From the NCBI GenBank assembly GCA_002724615.1, contig PBPF01000160.1, positions 1-6,437 on the forward strand: a stretch of DNA of 6,437 nt. Direction: 5' to 3'. Positions 1 through 6,437 of the stretch are shown here, one piece after another. Positions within the stretch are counted from its first letter, which is position 1, and the number at the start of each line of letters is the position of its first letter. Source of the DNA: Verrucomicrobiales bacterium. GTDB taxonomy: Bacteria > Verrucomicrobiota > Verrucomicrobiia > Limisphaerales > UBA1100. The position numbers and the translations under genes are program-made. The notes below the pieces were generated by a model that worked only from the letters and a program-made list of their open reading frames with translations, was not told the DNA's origin and did no database searches.

Positions 1-3000
1 ATGCGGAATTTCTCTCCGCTCTCGGTGTACGGATTGCCGGCCATCACGACAACCACACGACGTCCGCGGAGATCGTAAGTCCGTGGGCGCCCACGCCACA
101 CGCCCTCAATCTTGCGCTGGGCGTCACAGAGCGAGATGAATTTCTGCAGGAACTCCGGATTACAATGCTGGATGTCATCCAGATAAATCATCACGTTGTC
201 GCCCATCTCCAGCGAGAGATTGAGCTTGGTGACCTCCTCGCGCGCGCCAGCATTGGGAGCATCCTCGGGATCAAGCGAGGTCACCTCGTGACCCAAAGCC
301 GGTCCGTTAATCTTCATGAAGATGAGCCCCAGCCGGTTGGCGAGGTACTCCATCAGTGTCGTCTTGCCGTAACCGGGCGGCGACACCAGCAGCAGCAGGC
401 CCATGAGGTCGGTGCGCTTTCCCTCGCCAGTGGAGCCGATCTGCTTGGCGAGATTGTCGCCCACCAACGGCAGGTACACCTGATCGATCAACTGGCTGCG
501 TACAAATGACGTGAGCACGCGCGGCACAAATTCATTCAGTCGCATCGCCACACGCTCACGATCGATGAGGTTTTGCTTCATCTGCTGGTATGCTTCGTAG
601 CGCGGCACGGCCTCGCGCTCGAATTCCTCCAGCCGCTCCTGAAAGCGCAGGTAGTCGAACGCATAATGGTTCTCATCCACCACCGCGTGCGCGCCCTGCA
701 TGCCCTCGACCGCACGACCGGTGGCCTCCTTTACTACCGCCTGTTTCTGGTGCAGTCCGCAGAATACCAGCGCGGCCACCTCATCGAGGTACTTATTCTC
801 GCCATTACGCGTAAGCAGGAAACCGCGCACCCAGTCACGAACCAGCTGAAATTCACTGGCGGTATCCGCAGCCAACTTCTTGCGCGCGGCCGCAAACGCC
901 TTTTCGCTCGCCTTTTTTGTCAGGTGCCTGTCGAACTCCGTTACCAGCTTGTCCGCTTCCTGACTAATAGCAAACTCCTTGCCCGCCACCACCTCGTGAA
1001 ACAGGTATTCGCCCGCAGCGGCTGCATCCGAGCTGTCGAACAGTCCCGTGTCCTCCGCGAACACCTCTACTTGTGCCACCAGTGCCGTAATATACTCCGC
1101 CTGAACCGGGTCGCCCGGGAACAGCTCATTGCGCTTGGCGAAACCATCGAGCTTGGCCGCCCAGAGCTTCTGCGTGTCCGCGTCACAAAACTTTTGCCAA
1201 TACACCATCGCGCACGCGCGCACTCGTGGATGATACCGCGCAAGCTGTAGTGCCGCATGTGTCGTCAACACCGTGTGCAGGATTCGAGCACCATCCTCGT
1301 CGTGAATGCCCTTGGTGTACGCCTCGGAATAACGGTCGGCCATGAACTGCTGCACCAGTCCCAAACGGGCGGCCTCGTCCATCTCCAGCACTTCGTCCAA
1401 ACTGTGCCCATCGCCGTTGACAATCTTCTTCCACAGCAGATAGGCCAGATACTCCGATCGGTACACCTCGCGGTTTTCCGACACCACCTCCTGGCTCCAA
1501 ACGGCGCGTGTATCCAGAAATTCCTCGTCGGTGATCGGCTCGAAATACTGGGTGCCTGTCAGGTGCAGACACTGGTCGTCGCCGCGCTGCACGATAGTGA
1601 GGTCGAGCGGCTGTACATTCACCGCGAACTTGTGCTTACCAAACTGGATGACATTCTGGCCGTCGACGAACAACTCCTGCTTGTCCTTTAATTGTCGCAC
1701 CGCCTCCTCATGCAGGCTTTTCATTTGCGACTGCAGACCTTCCGCCTCACCCGCCTTCTCAAGTTCCATCAACTGCTCAACGACATTCCGGATCTTCTCA
1801 ATGATCAGGTCCGAGGCCATGTAGCCGTTGATCTCGTTGATGTCCTCCAGCGTACCCAGCTTGTGCTGCACACTCTTGAGCATGCGCTCGGCGGAGGTCA
1901 CCAGCGCGGCAGCCTTGCGGTTGCGCGCCTCCACTAACTGCAGCCGCTTCTGCTCAAACGCCTCCTCCAGTTCCAGCCGCTTGTCGGTGAGCTGCGCGAT
2001 ATACTCGTCAAAATCCGAGAAGGCCCCCTCCAGATCCTCCAGCTGCACGACCACACTGTTGTAGTACTCGTCGCATTTCTCCGGCGAATCGCTCATGTCC
2101 AGCGCGTTCACCGCCGACTGGCTCAGGAGCTTCATCTGCGCATCAAACTGCGCCGCACCTTCCACCGCCATCATGGACTTGATTTTCTTCTTCAGGGCTT
2201 CCTTGGTCTGGTTGACCGTCGTGAAAATTGCCGTGATGCCCTCAATAATCCGCGTCTGCTCGGTGGTGTCGTCAATCTTCAGGCTGTTGACGATGCGGAT
2301 CAGCATCTCCAAATCCTCGCCAGCCTTTTGCACTTCTTCCTCCAATTCACGTGCCTCGGAAACCTTGGTCACCTCGCTCACGCGATCCTTTTGTTCCCCC
2401 GCACGCGTCCGGTAAGGATCCATCGCCTCGGGTGCCAGCAGGAACTTCACGCAGCGATTGGAGAGTTCATCGCTGTGGCGCACCACTTCCTGCTCCATCG
2501 CCTCAATGGCAGGCACATCCACGAAGCGAATCTCCTTAAGGCCAATCAACTCCCCGCGCAACGTGCGCAGGCCTCCAAGGTTGGCCACGAAATCATCCAC
2601 CGACTTAAAGGATGCACGCTGCACCTGGCTAAACAACCGCTTGGCATCCTCCTGAGCCTTGGCCACATGCTCGCGTGCCTCAGCTTTAAGGCGACGCACC
2701 TTTTTGAACTCATCAATCGCCTTGCCCGCCGACTCAGCGATGTCGTTAAGCGCCGGCACAATGTCGCAGCCGGCTTCGTGCTTGAGCCACGCGAACGAGT
2801 CGGGAATGGATGACGCCCGGTGCTCCATGTCCGAGTAGAGATCCTCGTAGGGGTTCTCCTTCATGATGAGGGTCAGAACCTCGTGGCACTCCGCCAAGCA
2901 ACGCACCACCGGCTTGTTCTGCACCTGAAAAAGATAATCCTCACGATCGCCCACCTCCGGCTCATGGCCGGGCGTAAAGAAGGGCGTCTGGTAACGGGAA

Positions 3001-4229
3001 AGGTCATGCTGTTTCTGCGCACTGTTGGCTGCCTCGAAGAACATCATCTGGCCATCCAGGAACACAGAGAACCCGCCGCAACAGATGCGCTCCGGCACCT
3101 CCTGCTGGATCAGCCGGTAGGGCATTAACGCGTAAAGGCCTTCCATGCGGTTGAAGAACACGTAGAGCGTGTCCTCGCCATTAGGCGAACTAACGATGCG
3201 CTCCAGCACCATCTCGCCCTCGTCACTCTCAAACCGCTTCAACTCGCCGGTCTGCAGGTAGTAGCCATCTGGGAAAACCACCCCGTGCTCCTCCGGCAAC
3301 AAGACGCAGGCCTGCCCGAGTGAGTCCACCCGGTGCACCTCCTGCAGCTTGGAGTTGTATATAAAATGACGCCACTGCTTCTCCTGATACGGCAACACCT
3401 TCAACAACACCAACGAACCCTGCACGGCGTATTCAAACTGGGCATCGTCCACCTTCTGGTTGGGATTCTCCACCGACTCGGCATGGATGCCCTCGCCGGA
3501 ACGCGTGTTGTCCTCTACCTTGATCGTCAGATCGCCGCCCACACACTCCACGAACACCTTGTTGTCGATTGACACGTGGGGATGGTCGCCCGACCTAAAA
3601 GCGTCGCGTGCAGGGTGCCGCCAGGTGAAGTTGTAAGCTGCAGGAAAAGCCCGTTCATTGTACTCACTGTCCGCGCGCGCGCTAAGGAAACGCAGCACGC
3701 CCTCGTTATACTCCCACTTGAACACATGAACGTCGTCCACGCGCTTGCCGGTGCGGAAAACCATGAACAGGTCAGAGCCGATCAACGAAAACTTGGCGAA
3801 CACCGTGTCGTCAAAGATCTTATACAGCCGCTTGAATTCATCCTCGAAATTCGAATCACGCAGCATGTCCAGCCCCGTCTCACGAAACGTCGAAGCTGAC
3901 TCATCATACTCGTACGCCGCGAAAACGTCCTGCAGCTCGTACTCTTGCTTCAAGCCGAAGCGCACATTGAACCCAAAAAGAAATTTTCCCTGCCCCAGCT
4001 GAATCATGTCACGAGGCACGCAGTTATGTTCCGTGGCAATACGATGGGTGTTTAACAGGCCAAACTCCACCGAACCGAAAACTTCCCGTCGGCGCGTGTC
4101 CAGCCGCTCCATCCGCTCACGCAACACCCGCCCCTGCTCCAGCAAGCGCTGCCGGATGATATCGTACGCTCCACCCTCCAGTGCCTGTTGGCCCTGAGCC
4201 TCCGGGTTTTCTGGCGTGCTTTCCGCCAT
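1..4229 (-). CDS. Giant AAA+ ATPase, 'DNA repair ATPase' family with DUF3686-type N-terminal region (3' end cut by window edge)
   Basis: A single uninterrupted frame gives 1409 complete codons from ATG 4229-4227 to the left edge; the C-terminus is missing. The start is supported by a GGGGAG ribosome binding site 7 nt upstream. In order: a charged helical leader (1-48); a beta-rich region (about 50-420) matching what I recall as DUF3686, starting VFGSVEFGLLNTHRI (V50) and including CVLLPEEHGVVFPDGYYL; a long charged coiled coil (about 503-855) without a CxxC zinc hook; a small beta segment (FGKHKFAVNVQPLDL, about 865-880); an alpha-helical linker (about 900-1225); and an AAA+ module from about 1230. 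The module shows Walker A SPPGYGKTT (K1289), Walker B VMIYLDDI (D1351, D1352) and a sensor-1 Asn in VVVVMAGNPYTES (N1399). Arginine finger, sensor 2 and lid would lie beyond the edge. ATP hydrolysis is expected; the substrate is unknown. Pairing with the upstream flotillin suggests a membrane-linked remodelling motor rather than DNA repair, but this is inference. Confidence 0.9.
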   Translation of the reverse strand, partial: MAESTPENPEAQGQQALEGGAYDIIRQRLLEQGRVLRERMERLDTRRREVFGSVEFGLLNTHRIATEHNCVPRDMIQLGQGKFLFGFNVRFGLKQEYELQDVFAAYEYDESASTFRETGLDMLRDSNFEDEFKRLYKIFDDTVFAKFSLIGSDLFMVFRTGKRVDDVHVFKWEYNEGVLRFLSARADSEYNERAFPAAYNFTWRHPARDAFRSGDHPHVSIDNKVFVECVGGDLTIKVEDNTRSGEGIHAESVENPNQKVDDAQFEYAVQGSLVLLKVLPYQEKQWRHFIYNSKLQEVHRVDSLGQACVLLPEEHGVVFPDGYYLQTGELKRFESDEGEMVLERIVSSPNGEDTLYVFFNRMEGLYALMPYRLIQQEVPERICCGGFSVFLDGQMMFFEAANSAQKQHDLSRYQTPFFTPGHEPEVGDREDYLFQVQNKPVVRCLAECHEVLTLIMKENPYEDLYSDMEHRASSIPDSFAWLKHEAGCDIVPALNDIAESAGKAIDEFKKVRRLKAEAREHVAKAQEDAKRLFSQVQRASFKSVDDFVANLGGLRTLRGELIGLKEIRFVDVPAIEAMEQEVVRHSDELSNRCVKFLLAPEAMDPYRTRAGEQKDRVSEVTKVSEARELEEEVQKAGEDLEMLIRIVNSLKIDDTTEQTRIIEGITAIFTTVNQTKEALKKKIKSMMAVEGAAQFDAQMKLLSQSAVNALDMSDSPEKCDEYYNSVVVQLEDLEGAFSDFDEYIAQLTDKRLELEEAFEQKRLQLVEARNRKAAALVTSAERMLKSVQHKLGTLEDINEINGYMASDLIIEKIRNVVEQLMELEKAGEAEGLQSQMKSLHEEAVRQLKDKQELFVDGQNVIQFGKHKFAVNVQPLDLTIVQRGDDQCLHLTGTQYFEPITDEEFLDTRAVWSQEVVSENREVYRSEYLAYLLWKKIVNGDGHSLDEVLEMDEAARLGLVQQFMADRYSEAYTKGIHDEDGARILHTVLTTHAALQLARYHPRVRACAMVYWQKFCDADTQKLWAAKLDGFAKRNELFPGDPVQAEYITALVAQVEVFAEDTGLFDSSDAAAAGEYLFHEVVAGKEFAISQEADKLVTEFDRHLTKKASEKAFAAARKKLAADTASEFQLVRDWVRGFLLTRNGENKYLDEVAALVFCGLHQKQAVVKEATGRAVEGMQGAHAVVDENHYAFDYLRFQERLEEFEREAVPRYEAYQQMKQNLIDRERVAMRLNEFVPRVLTSFVRSQLIDQVYLPLVGDNLAKQIGSTGEGKRTDLMGLLLLVSPPGYGKTTLMEYLANRLGLIFMKINGPALGHEVTSLDPEDAPNAGAREEVTKLNLSLEMGDNVMIYLDDIQHCNPEFLQKFISLCDAQRKIEGVWRGRPRTYDLRGRRVVVVMAGNPYTESGEKFR

Positions 4230-4236
4230 GGCAATT

Positions 4237-4242
4237 CTCCCC
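4237..4242 (-). promoter_or_regulatory. Shine-Dalgarno sequence of the AAA+ ATPase gene
   Basis: On the minus strand GGGGAG lies 7 nt before the ATG at 4229, in the 27-bp gap after the flotillin stop codon. It is a strong, well-placed ribosome binding site. It fixes the start of the ATPase and means it need not depend on translational coupling. The gap has no room for a separate promoter and I see no terminator hairpin in it, which supports co-transcription. Confidence 0.8.
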
Positions 4243-4256
4243 AGCCGGTCGGATGG

Positions 4257-6437
4257 CTACTTGGAAGCCTTATCGTCCAGCAACAACCCCGCCAGCGTGT
4301 CGCCCAAGCCTGACTCGCGCACCGCCTTCTGCGCAGACCGCATTAGCGCGCGCGCCGTCGAGTCATCGCTCGAGGCAATCAGCTTCGTCAACAATGCCGA
4401 GATCGTCAGGTTCTTCACGTCCTCCGACGTCATCCCCAAGTCCTGCACCCAACTGCGCAACTGCGACTTGAAATGATCCGGGTCACCGGTGAAGAAAGTG
4501 TTCTTCACGTCTGTTAACGCCTGGCTGTTGTTCAGCAACCGATCCACCGTCTTGCCCTGCTTCACCGAGTTCACGACCTTCTCGAAGAAGTCGTTCTCGC
4601 CGCCGACAATGTCGATGTGCGCGCTCTTGAGTGCCTCGCCCACGACACGCGCCTGCGCCTCGGCCACGTCCTTCTGAATCTGGATTTCCGCCAGATCCAC
4701 ATCGCGGTCCTTGGACAGCTGCAGCCTGAATTCCTCGTGCTCCTTGCTGGCCTGGTTGAACAGCTCAATGGCTTTGGCCATCTCAGTTTTCGCCGTTGCA
4801 TCTGCCAGTCCCATCTTCTCGCGGCCGGCCGCCTCCGCGCCCTTGATCGCGTCAATCGACGTGCCCTCCGCAGTGCCCTTGGCGGAAATCGCTTCGCCTT
4901 CCGCCTTGCCCTTGGCGGAAATGGCCGTAGCCTCGCCCGTGCCCTCGGCAGACTTCGCCTTGCCGGCCGCCTCGCCCTGCTTCTGGGTCACCTCTGCTGA
5001 GGCAAATCCCTTGGCCTTGTCCGCCTCCGCATCCGCCTTCTTAGCATCAGCCTTGGCGGTGATGACCCGTGCTTCGGCCAATCCGTCGGCCGACTTGATT
5101 GCCGCCGTGCCCTCGGCCTCCTGTTGCATCGCGTGATTTTTCTTCTCCGAGGCATCCGCCTCGGCGGCCGCCAGCGTCCGAATCTCCTCTGCCGATCGCT
5201 CTGCTTTTTCCTTTGCGGCATCGGCCACCGTGATGGCCCGGAATTTCTCCTTTTCCGCCCGCTCCTGGTCAGCCTTCCGATCTGCCTCCGCCTTCTTCAC
5301 GTCGGCCACCAGTGCGGCTTCGGCAGTAGCGTTCGCCTCGACCAGCATGACCCGCTTAACACGATCGGCCTGCATGTCTGCTTCGGTGTCCAGCACGTTC
5401 TGTTCTTGCTCCTCGGTCGCCTTCTTCTTCACCGCCAAGCCGGCCTTACTTTCCTCTACCTCGTTTTCTTTGGCGATCACCACGGCGTTCTTCTCCTGCT
5501 CAGCCAAGCCTATGAGCCGTTCCCGAGTTATCTTTGCCTCCTGGCCTTCCTTGACCGTCTCCTCTTCCAACCGTGCTTTATCCTTCTGCACACTATATTG
5601 CCTTTCCTGCACTGCACGAGTCTTGTCCTCGCTCCGCAGTTCCACATTCTGTTGCTGCTCAAGATCGGCAATCTGGATCTTCTCACGGTTTTCCGCTTCC
5701 ACTTGGGCCGCGGCGGCTTCCTCCACTGCCTGCGACTCGCGGATGGCCCGGCTCTTCTTGAACTCGTCATCCTTGTTCTGCCGCTCCAGCTCACGCTTGG
5801 CAATGTCAGCCTCGGTGTTCTTTTGCTCCACCTCCACCTCCATTGCCCGCGTCCGCTCGTTGGTCAACTCATTCTGACCGGCCGTGATGTCGTTGATCTT
5901 TTTGATGCCTTGGGCATCGAGTACGTTCCCCGGGTCGTGGTCATCGCGTGCTGCCTGCTCCAGGTAATCAATCGCCACGTCATTCAACTCATAGCCGTTC
6001 AGGTCGCTCCCGATGAAATCCTCCACCATCGTCCGGAACTCCACCCGTTTCACGTATAGGTCGGCAAATTCCATCTGCTTACCGGCCGCCTTCAGTGCAT
6101 CGGAAAATTTCGCCTCGAAAAGCTCCCTCAACAGTTCCGGGTCCGAAGCCCGGTCCGCGCCCACGGCCACCGCTACCTCCTTGATCCGCAACGGGTCCGG
6201 ATGCACTCGAACGTAGAATGCCACCTCGATGTCCGCTCGGATGTTGTCCTTACAGATCAGACCCTCCTTGCCTTTCCGGGCAACCACCAGCTTCTGGATA
6301 GAGATGTCCATGATGTCCCATCGGTGGGCGAACGGAATTCGAAGCATCCAATCGTCGGTCACTTTCAGCCCGCCAATGCCTGTCCGCACGCCGGCCTCGC
6401 CCGCCTGCACCTTGCGAATGCAAAACGCCAACATTAC
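4257..6437 (-). CDS. Flotillin-like SPFH/band-7 membrane scaffold protein (5' end cut by window edge)
   Basis: This is a flotillin-type SPFH protein, a family that forms membrane-anchored oligomeric cages or scaffolds organising membrane microdomains. The frame is open to the right edge. The first Met visible (6434) is probably internal, because the hydrophobic VMLAFCIRKV before the SPFH domain looks like the end of the N-terminal membrane segment these proteins carry. Numbering from that Met gives 725 residues ending at a TAG stop (4259-4257). Residues about 8-170 form the SPFH domain (VQAGEAGVRTGIGGLKV, NIRADIEVAFYVRV, NGYELNDVAIDYLEQ). Residues about 175-590 are a very long Ala/Glu/Lys/Gln-rich coiled coil with 11-residue repeats near 499-531. 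Residues about 605-725 form a compact C-terminal domain beginning at DIVGGENDFFEKVV (VGG at 610-612) and including FFTGDPDHFKSQLRSWV. It lies 27 bp upstream of the AAA+ ATPase gene, almost certainly on the same transcript. Family assignment is firm; the cellular role is inferred. YqiK-like flotillin is an equivalent name. Confidence 0.92.
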   Translation of the reverse strand, partial: VMLAFCIRKVQAGEAGVRTGIGGLKVTDDWMLRIPFAHRWDIMDISIQKLVVARKGKEGLICKDNIRADIEVAFYVRVHPDPLRIKEVAVAVGADRASDPELLRELFEAKFSDALKAAGKQMEFADLYVKRVEFRTMVEDFIGSDLNGYELNDVAIDYLEQAARDDHDPGNVLDAQGIKKINDITAGQNELTNERTRAMEVEVEQKNTEADIAKRELERQNKDDEFKKSRAIRESQAVEEAAAAQVEAENREKIQIADLEQQQNVELRSEDKTRAVQERQYSVQKDKARLEEETVKEGQEAKITRERLIGLAEQEKNAVVIAKENEVEESKAGLAVKKKATEEQEQNVLDTEADMQADRVKRVMLVEANATAEAALVADVKKAEADRKADQERAEKEKFRAITVADAAKEKAERSAEEIRTLAAAEADASEKKNHAMQQEAEGTAAIKSADGLAEARVITAKADAKKADAEADKAKGFASAEVTQKQGEAAGKAKSAEGTGEATAISAKGKAEGEAISAKGTAEGTSIDAIKGAEAAGREKMGLADATAKTEMAKAIELFNQASKEHEEFRLQLSKDRDVDLAEIQIQKDVAEAQARVVGEALKSAHIDIVGGENDFFEKVVNSVKQGKTVDRLLNNSQALTDVKNTFFTGDPDHFKSQLRSWVQDLGMTSEDVKNLTISALLTKLIASSDDSTARALMRSAQKAVRESGLGDTLAGLLLDDKASK
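4842..4940 (-). repeat. Three tandem 33-bp (11-codon) repeat units inside the flotillin coiled-coil region
   Basis: Three consecutive 33-bp units (4908-4940, 4875-4907, 4842-4874) encode residues 499-531 of the flotillin: TGEATAISAKG, KAEGEAISAKG and TAEGTSIDAIK. The first two share a perfect 15-bp DNA match (4908-4922 and 4875-4889) and 7 of 11 residues. The third has diverged but keeps the Ile at the same position (I505, I516, I527). An 11-residue period is typical of hendecad coiled coils and of long straight amphipathic helices. The Gly and Ala content is higher here than in the rest of the coil. The near-identical core suggests recent duplication within the gene. Weaker 11-residue periodicity can be traced on both sides. 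Confidence 0.7.

Noticed and set aside
386..399. Short run of CAG triplets (CTG on the coding strand) just before the Walker A motif, considered as a microsatellite.
   Set aside because: It is only four successive Leu codons encoding the hydrophobic beta-strand that normally precedes a P-loop, too short to be a meaningful repeat.
573..1250. Open frame of 225 codons on the plus strand opposite the ATPase gene.
   Set aside because: It lies entirely antisense to a clear coding frame of a recognised family, has no recognisable domain, and shows the Leu/His/Arg-rich composition of a shadow frame.
1183..1572. Minus-strand open frame of 129 codons overlapping the ATPase gene in another frame.
   Set aside because: The ATPase frame reads straight through this region with family-like sequence. 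The alternative frame is rich in Arg, Gly and Ser and has no recognisable motif.
4230..4256. Possible promoter or terminator between the two genes.
   Set aside because: The gap is only 27 bp, G+C-rich, without -10/-35-like elements or a hairpin followed by a T run. It is explained by the ribosome binding site alone.
5124..6059. Long open frame of 311 codons on the plus strand, rich in Leu and His, opposite the flotillin gene.
   Set aside because: It is the antisense of a Glu/Lys/Gln/Ala-rich coiled-coil gene. GAG, AAG, CAG and GAA codons read in reverse give CTC, CTT, CTG and TTC, so stops are rare and Leu/Phe abundant. No recognisable motif.

Overview
The window carries two large genes, both on the minus strand and both cut by a window edge. 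Together they fill almost all of it. Read in the direction of transcription, the first (6437 to 4257) is a flotillin/SPFH-family membrane scaffold protein whose extreme N-terminus lies beyond the right edge. After a 27-bp gap with a good Shine-Dalgarno sequence comes the second (4229 to 1), the first 1409 codons of a giant AAA+ ATPase of the type databases usually call 'DNA repair ATPase' (N-terminal DUF3686-type region, central coiled coil, C-terminal AAA+ module). Its C-terminus lies beyond the left edge. I translated the minus strand codon by codon from 4229 to 1 and found no stop or frameshift.

The organism is a bacterium, with G+C by eye in the high fifties per cent, ATG starts and tight gene packing. 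Nothing in the window fixes the phylum. Flotillins with long Ala/Glu/Lys-rich coils next to this ATPase family fit a Planctomycetota/Verrucomicrobiota-type or other environmental bacterium, but that is a weak inference. There are no RNA genes, insertion sequences, CRISPR arrays, phage genes or other signs of recent transfer. The only non-coding DNA is the 27-bp gap.

Layout: 6437-4257 (-) flotillin-like protein, with the end of a membrane segment, an SPFH domain, about 400 residues of coiled coil including a run of 11-residue repeats, and a conserved-looking C-terminal domain. 4256-4230 is the intergenic gap with the ribosome binding site. 4229-1 (-) is the AAA+ ATPase: helical leader, beta-rich N-terminal region, long coiled coil, alpha-helical linker, then an AAA+ module with visible Walker A, Walker B and sensor-1 elements.

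The close spacing and shared direction suggest one transcript and a joint function. The flotillin would form a membrane-anchored cage or scaffold. The ATPase, soluble as far as can be seen, would act at or be recruited to it as an ATP-driven remodelling motor. That cooperation is inference. The 'DNA repair' label rests mainly on coiled-coil resemblance to Rad50/SMC proteins, and nothing in the visible sequence supports a direct role on DNA.
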